Below are positions 1 to 12,582 of a stretch of DNA of 64,000 bases, piece by piece. Numbering within the stretch: position 1 is the first letter of the stretch; each line of letters opens with the position of its first letter. Source of the stretch: Burhinus oedicnemus (Eukaryota; Chordata; Aves; Charadriiformes; Burhinidae); contig VFFE01006702.1 of assembly GCA_008921705.1 (NCBI GenBank), positions 186,001 through 250,000 on the forward strand, written 5' to 3'. Both the position numbers and the translations under genes were made by a program. The notes beneath the pieces were generated by a model that did no database searches, was not told the origin of the DNA, and worked only from the letters and a program-made list of their open reading frames with translations.

Positions 1-60
1 AGTATACTGGCAGTACCTTTACGCAACATTAAGATATATCATAGTTGGCACAAATCAGCA

Positions 61-315
61 TAGAATAAATACCAGGTTGGAAGAGACCTCAAGGATCACC
101 TGGTCTGACCTTTCTTGGCAAAAGCACAGTCTAGACAAGGTGGTCCAGCACCCTGTCCAGCTCAATCTTAAGTGTCCAATGTTGGGGAATCCACCACTTC
201 CTGGGGAGAATATTCCAGTGGCTGATTGTTCTTACTGTGAAAATATCTTCCTTTTGTGTCCAATCAAAATCTCCCCAGGAGTAACTTGTACCCACTAGCC
301 TTTGTCTTTCTCCAG
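61..315 (-). mobile_element. CR1 non-LTR retrotransposon, 3' fragment
   Basis: On the plus strand this reads as the complement of a CR1 3' end (ACCAGGTTGGAAG, then a block ending near the CTTTGTCTTTCTCC region). Close relative of the copy at 49.8 kb, with small indels. The reverse transcriptase region is absent. Confidence 0.85.
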
Positions 316-842
316 AAAAAACTCTTTTAATACTGAAACAGCTCTGTTTGTTTTTTTTTTTTTTTAAAGTAATTCAACTCCCACATCTTAGAAACAACAT
401 GAAGCCCCACAAAAGTGTTCTTTCACACAACTTCCCGTGAATATACTCCAAAATTCAGAACATGAAAGTTATCCTGCCTAGTCAGAGTTCAATGCATTTT
501 CTTTTGTTCAAGCAGTGAAGTGAGGCACATTCCTAAATATGTTTAGCCTAAAAATAAAATGAAGTCTACCTGGGCAATGCAGATTAATTTCTGAAGTGTA
601 AAGGAGGTGAAGTTTTTCTTATGGAGCAGGTGGCAAGGGGAAACAACCAGAATTAGTAATACATTTGTTACCTCCAGCTTTCTTGTATTAAAATCTCCTA
701 AGCTAAAAGTGATTCAGGGCTCTAATACTCACAAGATATTAATGAAATAAAAAAATCCCCAAACTTTTCACCTGCTACAGTTGACTGAGATCTTTTTTGT
801 CCTGTAACGTCAAATCTATAGTCATCCAGGTATGGTTTCTTG

Positions 843-861
843 CCCCCCTCCCCCCCCTCCC
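843..861 (-). repeat. G-rich tract, possible G-quadruplex
   Basis: The minus strand reads G3-A-G8-A-G6, which can supply four runs of three G. It lies in MORC3 intron 5 on the transcribed RNA sense. Confidence 0.5.
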
Positions 862-1796
862 TTTTATTGATGGACAACAATAAAGGTAAGAAATTGAAAA
901 ACAAGCTAGTTTCTGGCCAAATCCACAGGATTGAAACAGTTCAAAATTGCTTCCTATGGATACCTTGTTATTGCATGTATTTAAAACTACAGCAAGCTAA
1001 ACACTTAATAACATAGTACAAGATAGTATCTTCCCAACCAATTAGTGCCATCACAGTTAAAAGCCTGCTAAAGCTTTTCTGAAAAGACCATCAGACAGGT
1101 TCCCTGCTAATAAGGCAACAGCAAAGGTGTGAAGAAAAAGGAAAGAAGATGGGAAGTGATGACACCCATGGGCAACTGCTACAGCGACAGCTGTTTAAGA
1201 AAAAAAAAAAAAAGGCAACAAGTCAGTCAAAGCTAGAAAAGGCTGGAAATCTATATTGCCACAAACAATCCCACAGAGGCAATTAGATAAGTAAGATAAA
1301 TACACACAACTGTATTTATCATAAAATAAATAGAAATCCAAGTAAATAAAGTTAAGAAGTTTAGAAAGGTCTAGATCCCTATAGAAGGATACTGCTGACT
1401 CCAAACTTAAAAAGCCAGTAATACTCGCCTGTACATACAAATATTTTTGTTTGGATTTTTGCATTCATAATTTCATAGGTCTGAAACAACATATTTATAA
1501 TTCATCTATTTCAATTTTCCTTCTGGCAAAAGCAACATTATCTTATCAAAGGAAAACATGAAGTCCTTTACATTCTCCTTCCTTCTGAGTTGTTACTTGA
1601 GATATTAGCAACACTTTTCATGCAACATTACAGCCCTTCAATCATGTGAGTTTGATTCTAGTTTCCAAGTTACAGCTCACTGCCCACAGTCTTCTGGAAT
1701 TATTCTAAACAAAAAAAACCCAAACCCTTGTATGTTTGCACACACTGAAAGATAACATGAACTAAATGAGACATAAGAGACTGGACTCCATCTTAC

Positions 1797-1944
1797 CTTC
1801 TAAGATTCCAAATGATAATTCTTGTTCCTTTTTTCCCTATTATAGCATCTAGCTCTGCCAGTAATTTCTCCTCAGTAGAAAATAAAGAATGTGTTAAGAT
1901 GGCCTTCAGGCTGTTTTTGGATTCTGTTGGATCACTTATCTGTC
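1797..1944 (-). CDS. MORC3: MORC3 coding exon 5
   Basis: Residues 154-203, [10 protein letters not shown] to IIIWNLR. Begins after a 3' AC rather than AG; joining there restores Arg-Gln, as in the human protein (HRQM). Donor GTAAGA, ends phase 2. Confidence 0.92.
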
Positions 1945-2925
1945 GTAAGCATTATGTTAAGGTGAGTAACTTTGAATGAAGTAAGCTTTCAGCAGGTGAG
2001 GAAACTTCAGCAACAGTATCCTGTACTTACTTCTTAGGTTCTCATTCTACATCTCAGAGCTCCTACAAATTTAAAGGCTTCAACAAATTACAGCCTTCCT
2101 TGCATCTTACAGTTTATTTAGAGTATCCATAAGACTAGACAAGGAGATTTCCTTTACCGATATTATCATCCAAATTTTGCATGTACCCACAACTTTTCAT
2201 TCAGACATCATTGAAAGGATATGTTGGTTGTTGAACGTCACTATAGGAACCATGACATGTTCTGCTTTTGTGACTTCAAGGAAAGTCTGAGATAACAGGC
2301 CCACACTCATGGTTTCTCCATTCTTGGTGAAAACTATTGCGTCTTTTCCCAGGCGCATGGACCCTGATTTAAACCCATTTCCATACAGTCCCACTGGAAC
2401 ACGGCCATTCATCGCAGATTTCTCACTGAAGCCAAAGCTAGAAACATGAAAACATTAGAAGAGTGTAAAATGTCCTATAAAACTTGAAAACCTAAAAGAT
2501 GCATACAAGAATTACGAAATTAAACACAATGAGTTAATCCCTTGCTTTAGAGATCAGGGACTACTGTACAATTAAACAATGTACTGTTAAGCAAATCCTG
2601 AAAGTTACCTGTATAACATTGCTAAAACCACACTGCAGGAATTCAGGGAGATTTACTTTAATTTTTAAGTATGGAAAATAAATATCTGTCTGGAACTATG
2701 CAATAAGCATTCTTATGGGATTCTAATAACCTCTTTGCTAACTGTAGAAAGAAAAGTTGCAGAAAGATCAGTTCAAACCCTATAGAACATTTAAATAGAC
2801 AAACCACATCAATATAATTATCATTCCCTTAAGTTTTCCACAATACCTTCTATTTTTAATACTCCAAAGGGTTTGAAATTAATATCCCTTTTTCTCTTGC
2901 TTGCTAACTTAAACTAAAGCAATCT

Positions 2926-2992
<67 letters not shown>

Positions 2993-5900
2993 GCAAGTTC
3001 TTCTTAGGTCCACTAAAGGGCACTACAAAGAGTTTACACAGCACAACCACTGCATGGAAAGTTAAATGGGAAGGTTGACAGAAAGGATAAAAGAAAATTA
3101 TGAGATAAAAATACACTGACAGAGTTGTGTGAAAGTTTCAGAGGGGCCCGTCTATTCTAGAGTCTCACTTGGATAATCGCTCACTTTCACAAATGTTAAA
3201 TTTATGAACAAGATTAGTTGATTACACATGAGAAAAAGGAATAAGCTGAGCAATAACAGAACTAGAAGCTGGAATCTTTACAAGAAAAAGTGCAAAAGAG
3301 GTTATCCACCTTAGCATTTTGTGCAGCTTCTCTGAGTTCATACCATTTCCATTATCAGTGAATGTCAAGCATATATTGTCGTTTATCACCGTCTTGTCTA
3401 TCCATATCTGTTTAGCACTGACATCTGGATCATAAGCATTATCTGAAGAGAAAGAAAGCAAACAAGGTTGGGATACTAAAAAGCAAAAGTTAAACTGTTT
3501 AAGTGTGAACATATTTTAAAGTGCTTAATTGCAGTGAAGATGTCAGATAGTAACTCTTCCAAAGTTACTGAAATCCATATGTAGCATGCAACAGAGCCTT
3601 ATCTAACAGGAATAAATGTACAATCAATCTGCCAAATGTTAGCCTTGCAACACTGCTGAACAGCTACATGGAATAACTGTCCCTAACTTTATTATGGTGC
3701 TATGCTCACACATATGTTTATTTGGTGAATATGGCAGCTTAACGTAGTTCCCTAATCGTGGGCCTATGACCTTGCAGAGTCACATGCTAAACTAACAGAT
3801 CTCTAAGATTGTGGCCATTTGTCAGGTCCACACTTAAGTATGTAATACAGTTGCAGAAATTTTGTGCTGGCACAGATATAAACTTCTCAGCTAAGTCACT
3901 GAATATTAGTTACCTTTTGCAAAGAAGCAAGAAGCCATAGTTTTTAATACAGTAAATGTTACAGTAAAACCTAAGTCTCCTAAAACACTATCCTCTTTAT
4001 AGATGACAACACTAAATCAACACATTACGAGAAAACAGCTCCATCAAATCTGGGAAACCTTGCCTGAAGACAAACACAATTTCCCAGCTATAACAGATGA
4101 CAGTAATACAGAGGCAAAAATTTAGGTGGAGACAAGAGGCACAAAAGCGAGAACAGAAAATGAAACCAAGACAAGTTTCTACTTTCGTTTCCTGTCTCCC
4201 AAGCAGCTGTTGCTATATTTACTTTCTCCCAACCAAGGAAACATCTCTTCTGACTGGCTCTCAGGAGGCCAGGTTATTGTCCACAACGCAGACTGGCACA
4301 TCACTAATATACATGGCTGCAACAACATCTTACCTGCTGCGGGCTTTTTAATTAAAAAAAAAAAAAAAATCAGATCTGAAATACTATCACAACTTCAGAT
4401 AATCAAATCTGAGACACTAAAACAAAAAAGCAAAAAAACCTGAAGTCCAACTCCCAACATCCCAGATAGTTCTGTGAAATCTAGAATTTGGACTCCACAG
4501 GTGCAGCAGATTTGGATGAAAAAAATTGTTGCTGCTCTGCTACCACATCACTTCCATATTAACAGAGCTTAGTGTCACAAATATGTATTTTTGCTAGTGG
4601 AAGTCATTAAAATCTAAGAAGGTATGACTTTTACAGAAGAGAAGTACAAAATGCTTTAGACTAAACTTTCTATTTACAGGATTTGAAAGAGCTTGCAGCA
4701 TTGCAACCACAAGTGAAACATAAACCATGTCTCCACAAACATTTCTTGGCAGCAAGGCTGCCCTAATGCCACTTTCTCACATTTTTTCCCCCCTTCCCCA
4801 GAACTGTGCTACTCATGGAATTTGTGAGGTGAGAAAAGCATATGGAGGAAGACGGGTGGGATGTGATGGCCCAGCAGGATGCAGTGCCCCTGCCTCACTG
4901 TTTGTTTTGCAGGTTCAGCTGAAAGCCGTAAATAAACAGCTCAAGCCAACATTGCAGCCTATAAAAAGGAATCACAGCTTGGTAGCTTGCTCTCTATAAG
5001 CATAAAGTACAAATCGCATTCACAGTGAAAAAGTACATAAAATATTTCAGCATCAACAAAAGAGGACATTTCAAGGATAACTGAAAAGTTTGCAAGTATT
5101 CTTCTAAGACCAAACTTTGTACAAATCTTCTGATTTGCTAACTCACCAAATCTCTCTGGATGTCCCATTTACCCTCTTCCAAGTATCACCATTAGTTCAC
5201 CTAAACTTAATCTGAATGAGGACTAATGGAAGAAGCCAGCAATATAACCAGCAAAAAGTTGACAGGAGGGACCAGAGCTTAAAAGGCAAATTTTAGCATT
5301 CAGACCATTACTGTTTTAGGTAAGTTTGCATAAACTAAAATTCAGGCCTTCATAACGTAACTCTATTTATATTATTTGATATTTGGCATATGGCATAACC
5401 TGACGCAGCATGTGAAAGAGATTACAAAGATCATTTAAATCAACATGACTAAACTAGAATCCTCAACAGCCAGTATGTTGCTACTATGCTTTTGAAGCTT
5501 TGTTAAAGCAACACATAGGACAAACCAGAGGCAAAGGAAGATGACAAGTTTGCATGCCTTGCACAGCACATCTACCATCATTCCAGCCAGGTATGGCATG
5601 GGGTGATAAAACAGCTGAAATGACTTCATATTTTGTTTCCCCCCAAAACAACCAGCCCTTCCTGGCAGCTATGTGGTTCTGGTTTCCTCCTTTGTGACAA
5701 CTCCGGCCTTACCTAGCTGAACAATTCCTACTTCCTTTTGTTAGGTTAGTTTTCTGGATCAGCAACAGCAAAACTCATGCACAGGAAACAAAGGAATGTG
5801 TGACCAGAAAAGTTGCTACCTTTGGCAGCAAACTGCTAGATAAGCTTGGCAAGTCTTCCCAAACCACACCTTTATTTTGAGGAACCAGTGTGCTAACCAT

Positions 5901-8900
5901 TCCCTAACTCAGGAAACAAGCAACTCTGAAGATACCCAGTTAACAGCTAAAAAAAAAAAAAAAAAAAAAAAAAAAACGAAGGCAAGACAATCAATGGGAG
6001 CGAATAAATTAAGCAGATACACAAGCCCTAGCTGACAGCAGTTGACAGAAACAATAACAAAGAGCAGAACTCTTAGGACACTGATGGATGGACCATTAAA
6101 AGGAACCACTCAAGTATAACCCTGAAGACGTTCAGCCAGAAACTTGGTAACCCAAAAGGAGAAAATTAAGATGTTTGAGGGGTATTGTGACAACATGCAA
6201 AAATTACTGTTGGATGGATGTTTTGAAGAAGCATCGAAGAAAAAGGAAAGGTCAAAGTGGATGGGAGAAGAATGGTATAACAGGAGGGGGACAAATAACA
6301 CAGGCTGATTGTGTGCAAGCTGGCTGCTGGTCAGTATGCTTGTATGACTGGACCCTGTGCTACCCTTTTGTACGTTCCCACTAAACACTGTTTCTAATGA
6401 TTTCCTGCTCTCTGTTCTCAGTGTGTGCCTGTACGCATTTGTTCTGATAGCCAACAAATTGGAAGAAACCAGCAACCATTGAGATCCAAGGTCTATGCCA
6501 GAGACTGGTAAAAAGCCCAGGACAAAGGTACTGGAAGGACTCCCAGGTCCTGGCGAAACACCCAGAAAGGTGGTTAAGCATGAGTGATAAGTAAGTTGAA
6601 AGTACGTGTATGCACCACTAATGAACTTTAAACCTGGTTAGCCATGTAGCAGGAATAGGATAAGACCATTTGTGCTGTTCACATTTCGAGCACTGCCTGT
6701 GTTTATGTGCAAAGTTACTGTCCTCCTGTCTGTCCTAATCTGTCCATGGCCAGCTGTGTCTGTACAGGATGCAAGTGCGCATGAACATCTTTGGAATGTG
6801 CACTCAGCCTTACTACTCTCTGGGCCTGGGAATAGCAAAAAGCAGTAAGCATTTGGTGGACTAGAAGAGAAGGAATTCACTTGGTCCCACGTCTTCTATA
6901 TTTGGCAATCCTTCATAAATTCAGTAAAAAGAAACCAGCTAATCCTACAAGGCCCCTGCAACTGCTGTCAGGTAGTACATATGCTGTTAAGAAAGAAAAA
7001 AGTCAACCTGACTGTACCAAAAAAAGATGTTGTAAGATGCTGAATGGTAACAACAGGATCAACTCCTTCCCCTACCTGAAGGAAAAAAGTTTTACAACAA
7101 GAAAAAAGTATTACAATCAAGTACTCAGGCAAACTATTGATCCACGTACCTATAAGTTCTGCAATTGCACTGAAAGGCCAGGTGTGACTGGTAGAGTTGG
7201 TATGCAAGAACTTTGGACAAAGCTGAAACAAACCACAAACAATGGCATTAGTTCGCGCTCTTCAATGATACTAAGTCAGAAAACAGTATGTTAAAAAAGT
7301 AATGTTAAATGAAGCTGTTTTGTACAACGCTACCAAAAGGCTGTAATTTAATATACTTTTAGATATTGGCATGCTAACACCTTTTAAAGGGAACACTAAT
7401 ACAGCTATTAAAGACAAAAGAGCAATACAGACTTCAGCACAGTATCATACTATATTCTGAGCATGGGTTATATTGCTATCCTATCAAACTCTCTTCATCG
7501 TTACAAAAATATAAGGAACTATTGCTATATATTGATGCTAGAGGTTACAGAAAACATCAAAGCCTTAGTCCAAAGCTAGTAACAGAAGCATATGCTCTCA
7601 AATATTAAAAACACACATCTTCAACCATGATTATTAAACTTAATCCAAAACGTGTGCAGCACCTAATATACTCAGTGGCTCACTGTTCAATGCCATTGCT
7701 CCTTTTGCCTGTATGATCAAAATCACCAGTCAGATTCTCTCAATCAGTGGTTTGTGCTTTTAGGATTTTGATCTCATACATGTTATCCTCCCTTATGATA
7801 AGATGTAACCAGAGGAACATAGCCACTACTAGGATTAGATGAGAATATGCAAATGAAGTACCTATGTATGGGATGTATCTTATAGATGTCAGTGACAAAA
7901 GTATTCTCAAGTAAGTTATGAAAGCCTGGGTTCACATATATATTCACCCAGATCAAAAGGCTAGGAAAACCAGTACTAAATACCCACATAATTTAAGGAT
8001 TCGTCAATGCAAAGTTTGGAGAAATTTAGCTGCTGAAACTGATACAGTTGAGTTTGCATTACACTGAGAATATCTGGAATTATACCTTTCCAAGGCCTTT
8101 AACACTGCACGCAGATGCTTAAGCCTCGCTGGCATAGTTATGTTGATGGCATAAAAAGCAGTATCTATGAATACATAATGCTGGAAATAGTCCTTGTACA
8201 GTGCAGTTATATCAAAAAGTTTAATATAATCACATTACAATATATATTAGAAAAATATTTTAAAATTTGTACATATCCATACTTCATAGATTTTATAGAA
8301 CTACTACACTGACAAGCGCTTTTATATAGTTAGTAAAGTCTAACTAAAAGCAAGTGAGCACTTCAAGTCTCCAAGTTCATTTATCAGCAGAAAGGAACAA
8401 TGCTACAAGCAAGTTCTAGAGCCTTGAGCCAGGTACCACAGTAGGAGTAAGGTGGCAGCAGCAGCCCTAGTTCAGATCAATATAAATTGCCAAGAAACCT
8501 CACCTTGATTCTAAGATCATAAAAGCACAGGACACACTTTCAGACTGCAACTTAATCCCCACGTTTCTCCATCGAGCTAGAGTACAAGTATCCATAGACA
8601 TCATGTTCTTCATTGCCACCTATGCTTTAAAACTACAGTTTTATAAAATCTGGTAAATTGAGTCAGGCTAAGTAACTGTGCCCCTTTCAAATTCCTAACA
8701 GATACTTACAAATAATTCAGAATTCAAGAAGAAAATAACACCAAGTCTATTAATGGAAACCTCACATATTCAATGGCACATGGTTAAAAGGATCTTTCGA
8801 TTTCCTCAGCCATATAGTAACCCAGTGGATCTTGAGATCTGTGTCATTCTCTTCACTTTAGCCTCTCACAGCGCTGGCAACATTTGTTCCTTTACTTTCT

Positions 8901-11900
8901 AAGCTTCATGATCAAAATACACAAGAAACAACTGGGTCTTTTTTCCTGCTCAAAATTCCTCCTTGTCAAAACATAAAACGCTAACATTAAAAAAAAAAAA
9001 CAAACAAAACCAAACCCAACAAACCACCACACAGATGTACATTCAAGTATTCAGCATCTGCTCAACTCACTGCTAAAATATTTCTCTGCTGCTAGCCAGT
9101 GAAAAACTCCAGCCATACACAATGTAGACTGGGACCTCTGGAGTTACTGCTGGCATTGTAACCTCAGCAACACGGACTTGGTGAAAAGTCCTGACTGTAG
9201 TTTGGATAGAGGCATGAATTCACAGTTGTGAACCTCCCCTGGTCACCAGACAACGCTGATGAAGGAAGGAACCTCAGCATCACCAATACTGACATAATCA
9301 CAGACAACCGCCCTTTCTGTGAAGCAAAGCATACATGTACACAGCAAGAAAACCTCTTCACACGCTGGCTGTGTAACGCAATGCTTCTCCATCCCTCATT
9401 TCACTGCTGCACGCTACTGATTAACTTTGAAAAGAACAACCTTTTAAAGAAACAGCATCCTCTATAAACAAACATAAGAATTAAGCTGATCTTCTCTGGA
9501 TCACTGTTTCAAGTGACAAGGTTTTGAGAAAGGCTGGAAGGTGGTACATAAAACTGGGAAATTGTGAAGTGTTTATATGAAATGAGAAGTCACGGGTTGG
9601 AACACAGTAACTGTAAGAAACTGATTCTTGGCTCTAACATCTCCCTCAGCAAAAGGCGAGCGAGTATCCCGCAGCATAGTTCATGGGAAAGACTACCTCA
9701 GGCAAATACCACCATTTGCTTATGTATGGCATTGAAACAAGGGCGCATGACAAAACTAGACTGAAAAATGGAGAATAGTGGTTTCAGGCCATTACCTTCA
9801 TAGTTTGTTTCAGAGCATACCCAGCTATCAGCAACAACTCATTTCCTGATGAGTTCATCAGGAAATATTTAAGCCCATTTTGTCCCCTAACACACCATTT
9901 CATCAAACCACCACTTCAATTAGCTCATGAATAATTGAAGTTCAATAAGTATGGTAGGAAAGAGTTAGTTCCCTGGTGAAGGTTCACTTTCGGCTATGTT
10001 AGCATGACTGTAGCTGAGGCAATTTAGTTGCTTTGTTCACTGGGCCTAAAACATTTTGTTTCTAAGTGGGTTTTGGTTAGTTTCACTTTCTCTCCTGAGA
10101 CCAAGTGCAGCCAAATCCTTTTTGGAGATACAACTAAACCTCTCCAACCTCCAAACTGCATATACAGTGCATATTACAAAGAGACTCAGCTGCACTACGA
10201 GGAGCATCTCCTACCATTATGACCAGCAAATATTGAAGAATAAAGCAGCTTATCTCTCAAATATGACAGACAGCTTCGGGAATTTTAATTTTCCAAGAAA
10301 ACTGGAACTCTTCCATCCCTTGCAGAGCATAAGGCATGCACAAATCAAATTACTACTGAACAATCTTGTCTCATAAAAGTATTTTGCAACTTTTTGGGGA
10401 ACAACCCCACTGCCATTTCCCCCCTCTTGCTTTTATCCCACCTGGCTGCTTGTTTCTTTCCTGATACGTTCTCCTTTTTTCCTCTCTCCCAGTTATGCTA
10501 GTCCACTTACATGACTGTGTAATGAACCACATCAGGGAGCTGATCCAAAATAAAAATAATTTTTAAATCTTATTTTTAACCTGGATCACTTCCCTGATCT
10601 GTCTCATCATGCAACTGAACAGAAAAATTTACCAGAGCAACAGAAGAGATAAATGCCAGTGTGGGAATGAGGTACCAGGCCTGCTCACACTGCCTGCGTT
10701 GTTTATATATGCTTCTGAAACTAATGGAAATATTTTGGTGAAACCCAACCTATTTCCAAAGAACAGCTGCTGACAGAAGAGATTGTGACCATCAGATCTC
10801 TATCGTTCTCTAGGAAATAGACTTTTACACTGTAGGACACAACCTGTTAAAAAAACTCTATCAGCTGCTTCACTTCTTCAGCGAAAGCTTACAAAAACCA
10901 CAGCTTTCACTGGAAATAGACTGAATGTAAACTTTCAGTTGTAACTACTGAAAAACAAAACCAAACAGCATCCTAAAAATAATTCAGAAAGTTACCAACT
11001 GCACCAACTTTAGCTTGGATTTCTCATTCGCATCCGTAAGAGCTCAGCTTGCCAAACTCATTTCAACTTGAGAACAATTTTAAACTCTGCAGTCTGACTC
11101 CTGATATGTAGGTTTTTTGCAAATGCTCATTATTAACGCCGGTGTATTTTTCCCCTCAAGAAGACTAACAATGCATTAAAAACAAAGGGACACCCCCCTG
11201 GTTTTTTTTATTCTAAAAACATTATGTTATCTAAAGAAGGAGAACACTTCTCTAATAAAATATATCAAACTGTCGATTCCAAACACTTACAAGAATTAAA
11301 GACCTGAAATGAAAGTGTAATTCTTGAACTTCAAGTAGATGACATTTATAGCAAACCTCTACAATCATGGCAATTTATATCAAGGTAATTTAAGGAGTGC
11401 TGAGAATATACTAACATATGTTTTTCACACAAATGTTTGACAAGTTACTGTAATGATCCAGCTTCCTTCCACCATTCCATAAGTAAGGTTATGAACCAGG
11501 TGTTTGTAACTATAAGTGTGACTTATAGGCATAGATAGCTGAGGTCAGAAAAGCTTTAAAAAACATCACGTTTCATCAACGACGTATCAAAGAACTGAAA
11601 AAGCAGCTTAAACTTAATTTGTATTAGCACAAATAAGGAAATGACCAATTGCCACAAAAGGACAGCAACGAGCAATACTGTGACTGACAAGCCCAATACA
11701 GTAGCGCATTTAACCGCACGCAACATTTATCACCCTCGTTAAAATGCAATTAGGCCTCCTGCAAAAAGCAGTTAAGATTTTAAGTTAGAAGCTTCCAGTG
11801 AGAGGTCACGACGCTCACAACTAACTACAACAGCCTGTGAAATTCCGTCCCCGATAACCGAACCAACCCACCCACAGACTGTAACTTCCCCTCCCGCACA

Positions 11901-12579
11901 GCCCGAGCTAACCTCGCTGCTTTCGTGCCCCGACGGGGGACGGCAGAGCCCCCCGCGGCCTGCCTGCCGCCCACCCGCCCGCCCTGGAGCTGCTGACGGC
12001 GGCTCCCCGGGGGCTCCGGCTCTTCCCCGCCCCCATCCGCCGGGCAGCCCCTCGTACCCGCCGCTTCTCCCGTCAGCGAAGCGACCCAAGACAGCCCGCC
12101 CGGGGCCCGCGAAGGGCACGGCCGGGGGCAACGTACGACGAGAGACAAGTCTGAGGCAAGGCGGGGGGGGTGGGGTGTGCTGGTTTATTTTAGGCGAAGG
12201 GCTCCCACCGCAGCCCGCCCTTCCCAACACCCGGCCGACAACTTTTTACCCCCGGAGAGGGGAAGGCATCGCCCCCAGACCCCGCTCCCCCTGAGGGAAA
12301 GCAACGAGCGGTTCGAGCGGCGGCACGGCAGTTCCCTCCTCCCCGGAGCGGCCTGCCCCTCAACCGCCGCGGGTCTCGCACGGGCACCCCCGCTCCCCCC
12401 GGCTGCCAGGCAGCGCCGCCCCCCGGGGGTGGGGAGGAGGACAGGACAGGGCGGGGGGGAGAGTACGGGACACGACCGAGGCGGGAGAGAGAAACCATCC
12501 CCTCAGAGGCCCGGCCCCGCCGGGGCCCCACGCCACTCACCGCGCTGAGGCGGATGCCGCCCTGTGTTTTCGCCGCCAT
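1797..12579 (-). CDS. MORC3: MORC3, 5' part (coding exons 1-5; gene continues left of the window)
   Basis: Nuclear GHKL-type ATPase of the MORC family. Known family role: the dimerising ATPase plus a CW zinc finger that reads H3K4 methylation, found in PML-linked nuclear bodies and repressing transcription. Five exons (39, 73, 133, 215 and 148 nt) are seen, coding residues 1-203 with continuous phase. ATP-binding motifs are intact: E35 and N39 in AIAELIDNAYD, D67/G69/G71 in TDNGNGM, and the [10 protein letters not shown] lid with K105. The CW domain, SUMO-interacting part and coiled coil are outside the window. The start is [13 protein letters not shown] in good context (AAGATGG). Intron 4 is U12 type (AT-AC). 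MORC3 rather than MORC4 is favoured by [16 protein letters not shown] and the adjacent DOP1B. Confidence 0.96.
1945..2222 (-). other. MORC3: MORC3 intron 4, U12-type AT-AC intron
   Basis: 278 nt. The 5' end is ATATCCTTT, the full U12 AT-AC donor consensus. The 3' end has a U12 branch site CACCTTAAC (core at 1956-1962), then 11 bases to the terminal AC at 1945-1946. Minor-spliceosome removal is inferred from these signals and the resulting protein join. Confidence 0.88.
2223..2437 (-). CDS. MORC3: MORC3 coding exon 4
   Basis: Residues 82-154, [10 protein letters not shown] to PIVTFNNQ, with the [10 protein letters not shown] motif. It ends at the U12-type donor ATATCCTTT, not at a GT. The open frame runs on for nine residues to a TGA in the intron. 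Confidence 0.93.
2438..3309 (-). other. MORC3 intron 3
   Basis: 872 bases, AT-rich, containing the AAT microsatellite. Nothing else seen. Confidence 0.8.
2928..2989. repeat. (AAT)n microsatellite, about 21 copies
   Basis: Perfect AAT repeats over 62 bases within MORC3 intron 3 (ATT on the gene strand). Likely polymorphic in length. Confidence 0.97.
3310..3442 (-). CDS. MORC3: MORC3 coding exon 3
   Basis: Residues 38-82, [10 protein letters not shown] to EKLHKML, with Mg/ATP-binding Asn39 and the DNGNGM motif. Acceptor CTCTTCAG, donor GTGGAT (weak), ends phase 2. Confidence 0.96.
3443..7149 (-). other. MORC3 intron 2
   Basis: 3.7 kb. It contains an A28 run (5949-5976). The open frames on both strands have no recognisable similarity or coding character, and I treat them as chance. 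Confidence 0.75.
5949..5976. repeat. A28 homopolymer
   Basis: Uninterrupted run of 28 A on the plus strand inside MORC3 intron 2. No flanking retrocopy was recognised that would make it a poly(A) tail. Confidence 0.9.
7150..7222 (-). CDS. MORC3: MORC3 coding exon 2
   Basis: Residues 14-38, [10 protein letters not shown] to SAIAELI, with the catalytic Glu35. Acceptor GTTTCAG, donor GTACGT, ends phase 1. Confidence 0.96.
7223..12540 (-). other. MORC3 intron 1
   Basis: 5.3 kb, AT-rich until about 11.9 kb, where the CpG island begins. No exon, RNA gene or recognised transposon seen. Confidence 0.75.
12541..12579 (-). CDS. MORC3: MORC3 coding exon 1
   Basis: Codes [13 protein letters not shown], 13 residues, phase 0, donor GTGAGT. 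Lies in the CpG island. The frame stays open upstream to 13056, but that stretch is GC-rich promoter/5'UTR sequence and this ATG matches the family start. Confidence 0.95.
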
Positions 12580-12582
12580 CTT
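12572..12582 (-). promoter_or_regulatory. YY1-type motif over the MORC3 start codon
   Basis: AAGATGGCGGC on the minus strand is an exact match to the extended YY1 consensus. Its ATG is the initiator codon. YY1 elements of this kind are common just downstream of the start site in CpG-island promoters. Confidence 0.6.

Larger units (their letters stand above)
1..1796 (-). other. MORC3 intron 5 (partial)
   Basis: No exon recognised. It holds a CR1 relic near 61-315 and a G-rich minus-strand tract at 843-861. The next coding exon expected (FDF...YDIRIP in human) is not present and must lie left of the window. Confidence 0.7.

Noticed and set aside
722..904. Minus-strand ORF with PYLDDYRFDVTG as the next MORC3 exon
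   Set aside because: Only a vague likeness to the YDIRIP region. Upstream of it on the gene strand is a G-rich purine tract with no splice acceptor, and the phase does not fit exon 5.
2223..2241. Conventional GT donor (GTGACG at 2236-2241) for MORC3 exon 4
   Set aside because: With the nearby CAG acceptor it would delete several conserved residues (VTFNNQRQ). The U12 signals explain the sequence better.
4126..4443. 105-codon plus-strand ORF in MORC3 intron 2
   Set aside because: Runs into a poly-A (poly-Lys) tract, with no similarity or splice context; judged chance.
6881..7294. 137-codon plus-strand ORF
   Set aside because: Lies antisense over MORC3 exon 2. Lys/Asn/Thr-rich composition typical of AT-rich chance frames, with no recognisable domain.
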